Shown here: positions 24,571 to 32,824 of the stretch, piece after piece
How positions within the stretch are numbered: position 1 is the first letter of the stretch
Layout: each line of letters starts with the position of its first letter
DNA from: UBA11090 sp035560555
Lineage (GTDB): Bacteria; Spirochaetota; Spirochaetia; Treponematales; Rectinemataceae
Length of the DNA: 64,000 bases
Direction of reading: 5' to 3'
Assembly (NCBI GenBank): GCA_035560555.1
Contig: DATMZF010000069.1
Location: 1 to 64,000 of the forward strand
Program-made: the position numbers and the translations under genes
The notes under the pieces: model-generated
What the model was told of the DNA's origin: nothing
The model's input: only the letters and a program-made list of their open reading frames with translations
The model's database searches: none

Positions 24571-25802
24571 GCTCCCTCTCTGGCGAGTTCGGGGAAAGCG
24601 ATCGTCACGACATCTATGGCGATCTGCAGCTCCTCGTTCGTCGGGATGACGAGGATGGTGGTGGGCGAATAGGGCGTCGACACGATGCCTTCCCTCGAGC
24701 CATTCGTGTCGTTCTTGGCGTAGTCCATGATGATGCCGATGTTCTCCAGGCGGTGGCAGATGCGCTCGCGCATCCTCGCGCCGTGCTGGCCGACGCCGCC
24801 CGTGAACACGAGGCCGTCCACCTTGAAAAGCTCGGCGGAATAGGCGCCTATGTACTTCCGCACCTGGTGAGCGTAGACGTCGAGGGCTTCGATAGCGTTC
24901 TTGTTGCCCAGGTCGACGGCCGCTTCGATGTCGCGCAGGTCGTTCGAGATGCCCGACAGGCCGAGGAGTCCGCTTTTCTTGTTGATCATCGCGGTGATGT
25001 CTTTCGGGCTGTAGCCGCGATCCTGCAGGAATCCAAGAATCGCCGGGTCTATATCGCCGCAGCGGGTGCCCATCACGAGGCCTTCGAGGGGAGTGAAGCC
25101 CATCGAGGTCTCGACCGAACGGCCGTTTTCAACCGCCGTGATCGAGGCGCCGTTGCCGAGATGGCAGGTGATGAGGTTGGTGTTTTCGGGGGCGCGCTTC
25201 ATCAGCTGCACGGCTCGGTTCGCCACATAACGGTGGCTCGTCCCGTGGAAACCATAGCGGCGGATCTTGTATTTTTCATAGAGTTCGCGGGGCAAGCCGT
25301 AAAGGTAGGCGGCGGGCGGCATGGTTTGATGGAACGCCGTGTCGAAGACAGCGATATCGGGCTTGTCGGGAAGCATCTTCATCGCCTCCCTGATGCCGGT
25401 GAGGTTGGCCGGATTATGGAGAGGCGCCAGCTCGATATTGGCTTCGATGGCCCTCAGCACCTCATCGTCGATTATGACCGACGATGAGAACTGCTCGCCT
25501 CCGTGCACGACCCTGTGTCCGATGGCGTCTATCTCGTTCACGTCGCCAAGTATCCCGTACTTGGGATCGATGAGCGCTTTAGCGACCCTGGCCATGGCGA
25601 GGCCATGATCGGCCATGGCCTCCTCGACCCTGATGGTTCCTTTGGGCGAGCTCTGCGCGAGAAAACTTCCCGCTTCCCCGATGCGCTCCACGAGTCCTTT
25701 CCCGAGGCTTTCGCGTTCCGGCATGCGGAACACTTCGTACTTGAGCGATGAGCTTCCGCAGTTCAGGACCAGTATGGTCGTGCAATCCTTCCGCGCTTTC
25801 AT
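24564..25802 (-). CDS. ackA: Acetate kinase
   Basis: Acetate kinase makes ATP and acetate from acetyl phosphate at the end of fermentation. The 412-residue protein has the ASKHA motifs VLNCGSSSLKYE, GFHGTSHRYV, CHLGNGASI and FTGGVGQHGA, plus GIVSTPYS. The ATG at 25802 is chosen because AAGGAG lies directly upstream; the frame is open 20 codons further but without a site. Phosphotransacetylase is not adjacent. The endonuclease III-like gene overlaps its 3' end. Confidence 0.96.
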   Translation of the reverse strand: MKARKDCTTILVLNCGSSSLKYEVFRMPERESLGKGLVERIGEAGSFLAQSSPKGTIRVEEAMADHGLAMARVAKALIDPKYGILGDVNEIDAIGHRVVHGGEQFSSSVIIDDEVLRAIEANIELAPLHNPANLTGIREAMKMLPDKPDIAVFDTAFHQTMPPAAYLYGLPRELYEKYKIRRYGFHGTSHRYVANRAVQLMKRAPENTNLITCHLGNGASITAVENGRSVETSMGFTPLEGLVMGTRCGDIDPAILGFLQDRGYSPKDITAMINKKSGLLGLSGISNDLRDIEAAVDLGNKNAIEALDVYAHQVRKYIGAYSAELFKVDGLVFTGGVGQHGARMRERICHRLENIGIIMDYAKNDTNGSREGIVSTPYSPTTILVIPTNEELQIAIDVVTIAFPELAREGAC

Positions 25803-25870
25803 GATGTATTCTCCTTGTCCGGACACTATCGGTCCAACTTTATCGATTGATTGTAGCGCCATTTTCGCGC

Positions 25871-25981
25871 TTAGGCCAGACTGGAAGCCTCGGCGCCGGC
25901 GAAGCTATTTAGGGAAAGTCCCGCGCTCATGAAGGACGATACGGCGAGAACGATGACATAGGGAACGAAGCGGAAATGCAT
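25871..25981 (-). CDS. Possible 36-residue membrane peptide upstream of ackA
   Basis: A short frame encodes MHFRFVPYVIVLAVSSFMSA and 16 more residues, ending SSLA. It is one hydrophobic segment with a basic N-terminus, as in small single-pass membrane proteins. A weak GAAGGCGAAG lies about 10 bases upstream. It occupies part of the 357-bp gap (25803-26159), which otherwise holds no recognisable gene. It could equally be the open remnant of a longer decayed gene. Confidence 0.3.
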   Translation of the reverse strand: MHFRFVPYVIVLAVSSFMSAGLSLNSFAGAEASSLA

Positions 25982-26159
25982 TTGATCTTCGCCTTCATTG
26001 CTAAGTGATGCCTTTTAGTGTAAGTATCGTACATCCATCGGATAGGCCGAGTAATCCTTTCCGCTTGGTTCCGCCGCTCCGGCGCCATCGGCCGCGGGGA
26101 ACCTTCGCGGCTGTTCCAAACGGGGCGCGGCGGCGGTATATTCGTGGTGGAGGACAAAT

Positions 26160-26672
26160 ATGGATGACATTGTAAATTCGGAACTCTTATCCCGCGGTCT
26201 CCAGACGCTCCTTAACGAAGCCTTCGCCGGCCCATCCGGCAAGGGCAGCTGGTTCACGGATGATGACCCCGCTTCGGGAATACTCGGCACCTTGGATCGT
26301 CTCTCGGCGTCGGAGGCTTCCGCCCCGCTCACGCCCGGAGACGCCGCCTGCGCCGCTTCGCATGCGTCGCATCTTTGTTATTCCCTCAGCCTGGCCAACC
26401 GGGCGATGAAAGGCGAAAACCCCTACCGCGACGCCGACTGGAAAGGCAGTTGGGCTGTCGCCGCGGTGAGCGAAGCCGCGTGGAGCGAGCTGAAAGCAGG
26501 GTTGAGGACGGAATTCGAGGCGCTGAAAACCGCCGTATCGGATCCCGCCGTCCTGAGTTCGGACATGAGAGTATTTGGCATGATAGGCAATATCGCCCAC
26601 GCGGCCTGGCACCTCGGCGCGCTTCGCCAGGGCCTGGGACTCATCGAGACGCCCGCGCCAAAGGAGAAATGA
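26160..26672 (+). CDS. DinB-like four-helix protein
   Basis: This 170-residue cytoplasmic protein is predicted to be all alpha-helical. Helix-borne histidines in SHASHLCYSL and in AHAAWHLGALRQGL match the metal-binding pattern and C-terminal helix of the DinB/YfiT superfamily, whose members include metal-dependent thiol transferases. The exact activity cannot be assigned. GGAGG precedes the ATG. Its stop overlaps the possible first ATG of the VIT1-like gene, so the two are coupled. Confidence 0.65.
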   Translation: MDDIVNSELLSRGLQTLLNEAFAGPSGKGSWFTDDDPASGILGTLDRLSASEASAPLTPGDAACAASHASHLCYSLSLANRAMKGENPYRDADWKGSWAVAAVSEAAWSELKAGLRTEFEALKTAVSDPAVLSSDMRVFGMIGNIAHAAWHLGALRQGLGLIETPAPKEK

Positions 26673-26674
26673 CA

Positions 26675-27478
26675 ATGTTGACGCGACGATTGGATGAAGC
26701 GAAAGCCGCATGGAAGAACAGGGATGACAAGGCCTCCAGGTCGGCGCACGAGCAACCCGCCGGCGCCGCCAAAATAGCCAAGGAAGAGCACACGACGGGA
26801 CGCGGCAAATACATCAAAAGCGTTATCTATGGCGGCCTGGACGGCACGATAACGACCTTTGCCGCTGTGGCCGGCGTGGCGGGCGCGGCATTGTCGCCGG
26901 GCGTCGTTCTCATCATGGGGCTCGCCAACCTGGTGGCCGACGGGCTCTCGATGTCCATCGGCGACTATCTCTCCTCCAAGAGCGAAAGCGAGTACGAAGC
27001 CGCCGAGAGGGCGCGCGAAGCTTGGGAGGTGGAGAACTATCCCGAGGGCGAAAAGCGAGAGCTCGTGGAGATATATACGGCGCGCGGAATGTCGATGCCT
27101 GACGCGAGCGCCGTGGTCGAAATCATCGCCAAGGACAAGGAATCCTGGGTGGATACGATGATGGTGGAGGAGCTGGGGATCATACCGAGCGATGAGTCCC
27201 CGATCGCGAATGCCCTCGCCACCTTTCTTTCCTTCGCCGTATTCGGTTTTCTGCCGATCGCGGCCTATGTGTTCGCGCTTTTCATTCCCGCGCTCAAGAG
27301 CGCGCAGTTCCCTCTAGCGTGCTTGCTCACCGGAGCCACGCTCTTTGGCCTGGGGGCTTTCAAGACGACGATCACGGGCAAAAGCTGGCTCACTTCCGGA
27401 TTGGAAATGCTTTTCGTGGGAGGCATCGCGGCGGCGGCGGCCTATGGCATGGGCTTGCTCCTCGGCGGGTTGGCCTGA
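26675..27478 (+). CDS. VIT1/CCC1-family iron or manganese transporter
   Basis: This 267-residue membrane protein has the family layout: a cytoplasmic N-terminus, two helices containing YGGLDGTITTFAAVAGVAGA and LANLVADGLSMSIGDYLSSKSE, a charged cytoplasmic domain with conserved Glu residues (REAWEVENYPEGEKREL and MMVEELGI), then three C-terminal helices. Such proteins export or sequester Fe2+ or Mn2+. The ATG at 26675 is 8 bases after AAGGAG; the ATG at 26669 overlaps the previous stop but is too close to that site. With the DinB-like and DJ-1 genes it may form a metal/oxidative stress set. Confidence 0.9.
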   Translation: MLTRRLDEAKAAWKNRDDKASRSAHEQPAGAAKIAKEEHTTGRGKYIKSVIYGGLDGTITTFAAVAGVAGAALSPGVVLIMGLANLVADGLSMSIGDYLSSKSESEYEAAERAREAWEVENYPEGEKRELVEIYTARGMSMPDASAVVEIIAKDKESWVDTMMVEELGIIPSDESPIANALATFLSFAVFGFLPIAAYVFALFIPALKSAQFPLACLLTGATLFGLGAFKTTITGKSWLTSGLEMLFVGGIAAAAAYGMGLLLGGLA

Positions 27479-27505
27479 GGCGATTTCCATGAAGGAGAGA
27501 AGATC

Positions 27506-28063
27506 ATGAAAAAGGCCTGCGTGCTGATCGCCGAAGGCTTTGAAGAAGTCGAAGCCCTCACGCCCGTGGATTATCTCCGCAGGGCCGGCGTCGAGGTGAC
27601 GCTGTTCGGCCTGGGCGGACGCAGCGTCCGGGGGGCGCGCGGGATAACGGTAGTAGCCGATGCCGTCCTGGAGGATGCCTCCGTCGATGTCGGCTTCGAC
27701 GCCGTGGTCGTCCCCGGCGGCATGCCCGGCGCGAAAAATCTCGCCGAAAGTCGGGCGGCGAGGGAGTTCATCGTTCGCCACTTCGAAGGAGGGAAGCTCG
27801 TGGCGGCCATCTGCGCCGCGCCGGCCGTCGTGCTCCATGAGGGTTGCGGAATCCTTAAGGGAAGGCGCTTTACGGGCTATCCGGGCACCGAGCGACAGGT
27901 TACGGGGGCGGTTTTTACGTCGGGAAGAGTCGTCGTGGACGGCAACCTGATCACGTCGAGGGGGGCCGGAACCGCCGGGGAGTTCGCGATCGCCATCATT
28001 GAGGCGCTCATGGGCGAGAACGCGGCCAGAACGGTGGCCGACTGCGTTCTTCTGAAGCGCTGA
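27506..28063 (+). CDS. DJ-1/PfpI-family protein (YajL/ThiJ-like)
   Basis: This is a 185-residue Rossmann-like protein. The nucleophile elbow is AAICAAPAVVL with Cys103, and the partner Glu is in EGFEEVEALTP near the N-terminus. PGGMPGAKNL and the C-terminal SRGAGTAGEFA are typical of YajL/DJ-1. Proposed roles for the family are protein repair of glyoxal adducts, redox chaperoning or glyoxalase III activity; which applies here is open. It follows the VIT1-like gene by 27 bp in the same orientation. Confidence 0.92.
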   Translation: MKKACVLIAEGFEEVEALTPVDYLRRAGVEVTLFGLGGRSVRGARGITVVADAVLEDASVDVGFDAVVVPGGMPGAKNLAESRAAREFIVRHFEGGKLVAAICAAPAVVLHEGCGILKGRRFTGYPGTERQVTGAVFTSGRVVVDGNLITSRGAGTAGEFAIAIIEALMGENAARTVADCVLLKR

Positions 28064-28125
28064 GGATTCGAGAGACCGCCGCCGTTGGCCGTCGCGCAAA
28101 GAGCGGCCGCGGCCGCCAAGGACAG

Positions 28126-29244
28126 TCAGGAACGACGTCGCCGATCGGGTCTGATGTGGCTGAGTACGCCATTCTCCCCAAGCGTGTAAACCGCTTTTCT
28201 CGTCGGTATTAAAAAGTAGACGAGTCCCCCCACCAGCAAATGAACGTAGTAGACGCCGAAACGCCAGATGAGAATGGCGCTCATCGTCGCGGCGGGCTTG
28301 CCCGTCAGCGCGCTCAGGACGAGAAGGTAGGAAGCCTCGATGCTTCCCGCGGCGCCCGGTGTCGGTATGAAGAGCGAAACGAGACCGCAGAGAATGAATG
28401 ACAGAAGAAATTCCTGGAAGGGCTGCGCGACGCCGGTCATTACACAGAGCGGTATGTAGAGCGTCATGGCCCAGAATATCTGCTCGACCATGAAAATGAG
28501 GATATCGAGCAGCATTGTGGTCATGTTCTTGCTCCACAATACTTTAAAGCCTGCTCCCAGTCCCTGGCTCCATACGGACATTTTCTCGGCCCAGCGTGGA
28601 TCCTTGGTGAGTTTGGCGATGAGTTTGCCGAGCCAGGATTTTTCCATCTTGAGGGCGATGACCCCCAGGAAATGAGGGTTGAGGAAACCCAGGACGAGGA
28701 CAACCGTCGCCACGATGGTGATGATCATGCCGGCGCCCAGGAGGTAGGCGCCTTTTCCTATTCCCGCCATCATGCCGATGCCCTTATGGAAAAAAAGAAT
28801 CACGATGAGGAGCTGGACGAAATTGCTCTCGATCAGTCTTGAGAAGACGATGTTCGAGGAAACCGTCGAATCCAGGCCCAGCTTGGCGAAGTGATACACC
28901 TGGAAGGGCTGGCCGCCCACCGAGCCGGGGGTGATGTTGGAAAAAAAATAGCCGATGATATTGTTGTAGAGTCCATCCCTGAACGATAGCTTGACCTCGA
29001 ATTTTCGGAATATCAGCTGATAGCGGAAGGTATCTATTACATAGATCACGAAAATGAGGAGAAAGGGTGTCGCGACGCTGACGACCGACGCTTCCTTGAA
29101 CGCGGTGCCAAGTTCCCCGAAATCGACGAGGAGTCCCATGAAGACATTGATCAGAAGGCCCGCGAGTAGCGCCAGGAAGACGCTCTTTATCAGTTTGGGA
29201 GAGGACGTTTTTCCATCTTCCTTCTGATTGCTCTCGTTATTCAT
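28126..29244 (-). CDS. YbhN/UPF0104 (MprF N-terminal-like) membrane protein
   Basis: This 372-residue protein has about eight transmembrane segments and is related to the flippase half of lysylphosphatidylglycerol synthase. Family signatures include NITPGSVGGQPFQVYHF, FIPTPGAAGSIEASYLLV and IWRFGVYYVHLLVGGLVYF. It is probably involved in lipid translocation or lipid-linked polymer assembly. The ATG at 29244 (MNNESNQ) is chosen over an upstream frame extension because that extension would overlap the divergent gene's promoter. It ends in an Arg-rich tail. Confidence 0.82.
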   Translation of the reverse strand: MNNESNQKEDGKTSSPKLIKSVFLALLAGLLINVFMGLLVDFGELGTAFKEASVVSVATPFLLIFVIYVIDTFRYQLIFRKFEVKLSFRDGLYNNIIGYFFSNITPGSVGGQPFQVYHFAKLGLDSTVSSNIVFSRLIESNFVQLLIVILFFHKGIGMMAGIGKGAYLLGAGMIITIVATVVLVLGFLNPHFLGVIALKMEKSWLGKLIAKLTKDPRWAEKMSVWSQGLGAGFKVLWSKNMTTMLLDILIFMVEQIFWAMTLYIPLCVMTGVAQPFQEFLLSFILCGLVSLFIPTPGAAGSIEASYLLVLSALTGKPAATMSAILIWRFGVYYVHLLVGGLVYFLIPTRKAVYTLGENGVLSHIRPDRRRRS

Positions 29245-29306
29245 GTTTGAAATATATAATGATCTATGATAGGTTTGGCAAGCAGGACCGTAAAATGGAG
29301 GCATCG

Positions 29307-30446
29307 ATGAAGACTAGAAGGCTTTTCGCCGCGGTGATCGCGCTGTGTTGCCTAATCGGGGCGCCCCTGTCCATCGGGGCGGCGGGCATGGAATTCGAAC
29401 TGAACGGAGTCAGATTCAACGGGGCCTTGCTCGGCTTCCTCCCCGTGCCTACCGGCGCCGATATAGAACTGCGGTTTCCCATGGTAGGCGAGGGGCTGCT
29501 CTACACCCTCAGGCTGGCGGGTGGCTTCGAGGACCGACTCATTCTCCGCGACGACAGCGATGGAAGCCCCATCGCGAAACCGGCTTCCTTCCCCGATCCG
29601 CACTGGTTCCACTGGCCGAACGCCGAAGTGGATACGGGAATCCTGTATCGGCTGCCTTCGGGCGAGATAGGACCAAAGATCGAGCTTTTCGGGCTGGCCA
29701 GAGGACGATGGGAAAGCAATTCATCCAGCCTCAGCGCCGCGTACTTCCCCGACGCCCAAGGCTTGCTCTCCGTGTCATTCCTGGGTGGCGTCGGCCTCGA
29801 TGCTCTTGAAAAGAGCCCACGGCGCCTGAAGAGTGGCTATGCCGGCGAACTCTCCTTCGAGTACGCGCCCGCAGCGCTCGCTTTCTCCGGCGATACCGAT
29901 TTCTATAGAGCCTCGGCCACGCTCGAAGGCTATCTGCCCCTCTTCTCGGTCGGGAATACTGACCTCGACGCCTTTTCGATCTACGCCGCCGGCTATCTCA
30001 CCGGAGATTACGCGGGCGGGTCGAATATCCCTCTCTATGTCCTCACGAGCTTTGGCGGCCGCGCCCTGCGCGACGGCCTGGGCGATTCCATTCGAGGCTA
30101 TCGCGCATGGGGCTATGAGGCCACGACAAAGGCCGAAGCCAGCTTCGACCTGCGCTTTGTCGGGCCTGGTCTTTTCGGCCAAGCCGGCTTGAGACCCATG
30201 GCCTATGTTTTCGGCGACGCGGGCTATTTCGACGGACTCTACAAATGTCCCGACGCGTCCACGGGCGGCGATAAAGATGGCTTGATATTTTCGGCCGGAG
30301 CGGGCGCGGCGATCAACATATTCGATTTCGCCCAGATAGGCGCGCGCGCGGGCTACAAGTTCCCTGTGGACGATCCCCTTTACGCCCTCTACACCCCGGG
30401 CGGCGAGCGCTTCTTCTGGAATGTTACATTCTTGCTGCATTTCTGA
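29307..30446 (+). CDS. Putative outer-membrane beta-barrel protein
   Basis: A signal peptide (MKTRRLFAAVIALCC to SIGAAG) is followed by alternating amphipathic strands rich in Gly, Tyr and Phe. The C-terminus FFWNVTFLLHF ends in Phe like an outer-membrane barrel targeting signal. GDSIRGYRAWGYEA followed by FDLRF resembles the RGY loop and strand region of Omp85/D15-type barrels, but no POTRA domains are present at 379 residues. The ATG at 29307 has GGAGG 6 bases upstream. Function is unknown; it diverges from the YbhN-like gene across a short gap. Confidence 0.7.
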   Translation: MKTRRLFAAVIALCCLIGAPLSIGAAGMEFELNGVRFNGALLGFLPVPTGADIELRFPMVGEGLLYTLRLAGGFEDRLILRDDSDGSPIAKPASFPDPHWFHWPNAEVDTGILYRLPSGEIGPKIELFGLARGRWESNSSSLSAAYFPDAQGLLSVSFLGGVGLDALEKSPRRLKSGYAGELSFEYAPAALAFSGDTDFYRASATLEGYLPLFSVGNTDLDAFSIYAAGYLTGDYAGGSNIPLYVLTSFGGRALRDGLGDSIRGYRAWGYEATTKAEASFDLRFVGPGLFGQAGLRPMAYVFGDAGYFDGLYKCPDASTGGDKDGLIFSAGAGAAINIFDFAQIGARAGYKFPVDDPLYALYTPGGERFFWNVTFLLHF

Positions 30447-30508
30447 AGCCAGAGAGGAGCTGGTTAGCGGACTGGAAGGAGTGTCGCTGTAAATATTTTT
30501 GTTTATAG

Positions 30509-30552
30509 TTGGCTTTCTGTATATTGTCTGATTATTATATATAGTATATTAT
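30509..30552 (+). promoter_or_regulatory. AT-rich promoter region of the FMN-binding protein gene
   Basis: Two overlapping -35/-10 sets are visible: TTGGCT (30509) with a TTATTA/TTATAT box, and TTGTCT (30524-30529) with TATTAT (30547-30552, 17-bp spacer). The stretch is almost purely AT against a GC-rich background, suggesting strong expression. Confidence 0.45.
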
Positions 30553-30602
30553 CTACTCCGCCCGTTCCTTAAGGTTCGGGAATTCTGTAGGAGGGAGATA
30601 GA

Positions 30603-31478
30603 ATGAACCGTAAACTCATTGCATTCCTCGCCGTATTTGCCTTGGTCGGATCCGTCGCTTTTGCGCAGACCGCGACCAAGTACTTCGTGGCGCATCAGGG
30701 TGGTTATGTGGGCGCGGCCACCGTCACCGTCGGAAAATCCGGCGAAGTGGTCGCGGCTTCTCTCGAAGAGTGGCAGGGCCCGGGCGGCTGGGCGGAGAAC
30801 AATTCCGCCGACGGCAAATCCATCGTGGATGGCGCCGTCGTACGAGCTCCGGATCCCTTCGCCAACCTCTCCAGCGCCGATCCTGAAGTCAAGGGCTATA
30901 TGTTCTATATCCTGAACCAGGTCGCGGGCGGTCCCGGCGTCTGGTCTCAGTTCACCCCCGGCGCCAAGGGATTCACCAGGCCCGCCCGCCAATGGGAACG
31001 CGACTTCGAGGGTCTCATGTCCAACCCCCTCAGGGCTGCCGCGTACGTGAAAGCCGCCAGGGAAGACAGCCTTGTCAACGTGAAGATCGAAGGCTCCAAG
31101 GTTATCGTCGGCAAGAAAGCCTCCGAAACCGTCCACTACGGCGCGATGAACAAGGCCGACAAGAACGCCAACTACATGCCCCTCACCAAGGATTCCATCG
31201 GTTACCGCTACAACTACGCCGCCATGCTCGCTTTCTTCAAGGCCAATCCCACCGCGGATTTCGGCGCCGCAACGCTTCAGAAAGCCAGCGTGAAAGTCGT
31301 GGAGAATAAGAATATCGATGCCAGCGCCAGCGCCGCCGAGTATGTCGCGGCCAGCGACAGCGTCTACGTCGTGGCCGACGCCGTGACCGGCGCCACCTAT
31401 TCCGATTTCCAGCACTACTCGCTCGAACTCCAGACCGCCTACAAAATGGCGATCGCGGACAGCATCGTAGCCTTCTGA
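30603..31478 (+). CDS. Secreted FMN-binding-domain protein
   Basis: This 291-residue exported protein has a signal peptide ending VAFAQ and no lipobox. Near the C-terminus DAVTGATYSDF (residues 259-269) matches the flavinylation motif of FMN-binding domains, in which ApbE joins FMN to the Thr of [ST]GAT; here Thr265. The N-terminal region (GGYVGAATVTVGKSGEVVAAS) is a first, degenerate copy of the same strand pattern. It is probably a periplasmic electron carrier. The apbE-like gene lies 1.3 kb away. AGGAGGGA precedes the ATG and an AT-rich promoter suggests high expression. Confidence 0.72.
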   Translation: MNRKLIAFLAVFALVGSVAFAQTATKYFVAHQGGYVGAATVTVGKSGEVVAASLEEWQGPGGWAENNSADGKSIVDGAVVRAPDPFANLSSADPEVKGYMFYILNQVAGGPGVWSQFTPGAKGFTRPARQWERDFEGLMSNPLRAAAYVKAAREDSLVNVKIEGSKVIVGKKASETVHYGAMNKADKNANYMPLTKDSIGYRYNYAAMLAFFKANPTADFGAATLQKASVKVVENKNIDASASAAEYVAASDSVYVVADAVTGATYSDFQHYSLELQTAYKMAIADSIVAF

Positions 31479-31533
31479 TGTAATGGGGGCGGCGACCAAG
31501 GCTCACAGCCCGCCGTCCACCATCGCGATAGAA

Positions 31534-31575
31534 AAAAAGGACTGTCCCTGAATCGATTCAGGGACAGTCCTTTTT
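31534..31575. terminator. Long perfect bidirectional terminator
   Basis: Two 21-bp arms (31534-31554 and 31555-31575) are perfectly complementary with an A-run before and a T-run after. It lies after the FMN-binding protein gene (+) and also beyond the 3' end of the tRNA gene (-), so it can stop transcription from both sides. Confidence 0.9.
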
Positions 31576-31614
31576 CATTTCGTCGCGGTTCGAACGCTAT
31601 CGAGGCGAAAAAAA

Positions 31615-31697
31615 TGCCGGCAGTGGGACTTGAACCCACACGCCCTCGCGAGCAGCAGATTTTGAGTCTACCGTGTATGCCATTTCACCATGCCGGC
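31615..31697 (-). tRNA. tRNA-Leu (anticodon CAA)
   Basis: The 83-nt minus-strand sequence folds as a class II tRNA. The acceptor GCCGGCA pairs with TGCCGGC, plus discriminator A. The anticodon loop is CTCAAAA with anticodon CAA (reads UUG), followed by a long variable arm (TGCTCGCGAGGGCG) and a T-arm GTGGG-TTCAAGT-CCCAC. The 3' CCA is not encoded; a T-rich run follows. It was found by reading the sequence, not by a covariance search. Confidence 0.93.
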
Positions 31698-31757
31698 TCA
31701 CGCTGAAATTTGTACTATATACGATCGACCTAGTCAATACTGAGGATTTTCCGGATT

Positions 31758-31831
31758 CCTCATCGCCGCGACCTCGCGATGAGGCCGTTGCCGCGGACGC
31801 GTGGTGTTGCCGCGACTGGGCGGAGTCGCGG
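31758..31831. other. Two GC-rich hairpins between tRNA-Leu and the PAP2 gene
   Basis: The arms CCTCATCGC (31758-31766) and GCGATGAGG (31776-31784) form one hairpin. CCGCGACT (31810-31817) and AGTCGCGG (31824-31831) form another. Both lie upstream of the PAP2 promoter and, on the minus strand, upstream of the tRNA. No ORF of note is here. Confidence 0.4.
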
Positions 31832-31850
31832 CGGTAAAGGCGGAATTGGC

Positions 31851-31879
31851 TTGCGTACCGTCAAATAAGTGTTTAAAAT
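31851..31879 (+). promoter_or_regulatory. Probable promoter of the PAP2 gene
   Basis: TTGCGT (31851-31856) and TAAAAT (31874-31879) have a 17-bp spacer. The predicted leader is about 43 nt and ends in a GGGGGAAGG ribosome-binding site before the GTG start at 31929. Confidence 0.55.
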
Positions 31880-31928
31880 GTTGTTTTGACGTTGTGCGCG
31901 AAAGCTGACCAACCGGGGGAAGGCGACC

Positions 31929-32819
31929 GTGAATTCAGTATTGTCGTGGGGATTGGATCTCGTCCGCAAGGTGCAGGAATTTTTCGGTCCCGGCATGTTG
32001 GCGCCGATGCAGGTTATAACTTTTTTCGGGTCGGAGTTCTTCGCCCTGGCCGCCCTGCCACTGATCTATTGGTGCGTGGACAGGCGAAAAGGCGCCCGAA
32101 TCGGCATCGTTGTTCTGTTTTCCGCCTTTCTCAATCTCTGGTGCAAAATCATCTTCAAGCAGCCGCGCCCCTACGATTTCGATTCATCGGTGGGCCTCAT
32201 CCGTGAAAACACCTTCGGCTTGCCTTCTGGGCACGCTCAGATGAGCATCACCTTCTGGGGCGTCATGCTGACGATCCTTTCGCGAGCGCTCGGCGTTGTT
32301 CTCCTCATCGCGATGCCCCTCATCGTCGGCCTGTCCCGCCTCTACCTTGGCGTCCATTTTCCGACCGATCTCCTGGGCGGCTGGATCCTTGGGGGAATCG
32401 TGCTGGGACTCTTCTATGGTTTCGGCGCCAGGATCGAAGGCATCCTGAGCCGGCTGAACCTGCGCCAAAGGCTCATCGCCGTTTCCGCCGTATCGCTGCT
32501 GATGAATCTTCTCATGCCCTCGGACACGCTTCTCTCCGGGGCTTTTTTCGGAAGCGCCGCCGGCTTCGCCCTGGCGAGTAAGAACCTGCGCTTCAACGCC
32601 GGCGGCGAGCTTTCGAAAAGAATCATCCGCTATGTCGCGGGGATCGTCGGGCTCGTCATTCTCTATACCGGTCCCAAACTCATGGTGGGCGAATCCCTAG
32701 GCTCCCAGCAGCCGCTGATCCGTTTTCTGCGCTACGGTATCATCGGCTTTTGGGTGGCGTACGGGGCGCCATGGTGTTTCTGGAAGATGAAACTGCTGGC
32801 GCTGGATCCGGCCGCCTAA
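31929..32819 (+). CDS. PAP2-family membrane phosphatase
   Basis: This 296-residue integral membrane protein contains the three-part phosphatase signature: K-x6-RP in KIIFKQPRP, PSGH in LPSGHAQMS, and SR-x5-H-x3-D in SRLYLGVHFPTD. About seven hydrophobic helices surround it. Family members dephosphorylate phosphatidate, undecaprenyl diphosphate or related lipid phosphates on the outer face of the inner membrane. The start is GTG. The converging apbE-like gene ends 5 bp downstream. Confidence 0.92.
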   Translation: MNSVLSWGLDLVRKVQEFFGPGMLAPMQVITFFGSEFFALAALPLIYWCVDRRKGARIGIVVLFSAFLNLWCKIIFKQPRPYDFDSSVGLIRENTFGLPSGHAQMSITFWGVMLTILSRALGVVLLIAMPLIVGLSRLYLGVHFPTDLLGGWILGGIVLGLFYGFGARIEGILSRLNLRQRLIAVSAVSLLMNLLMPSDTLLSGAFFGSAAGFALASKNLRFNAGGELSKRIIRYVAGIVGLVILYTGPKLMVGESLGSQQPLIRFLRYGIIGFWVAYGAPWCFWKMKLLALDPAA

Positions 32820-32824
32820 GAAAG

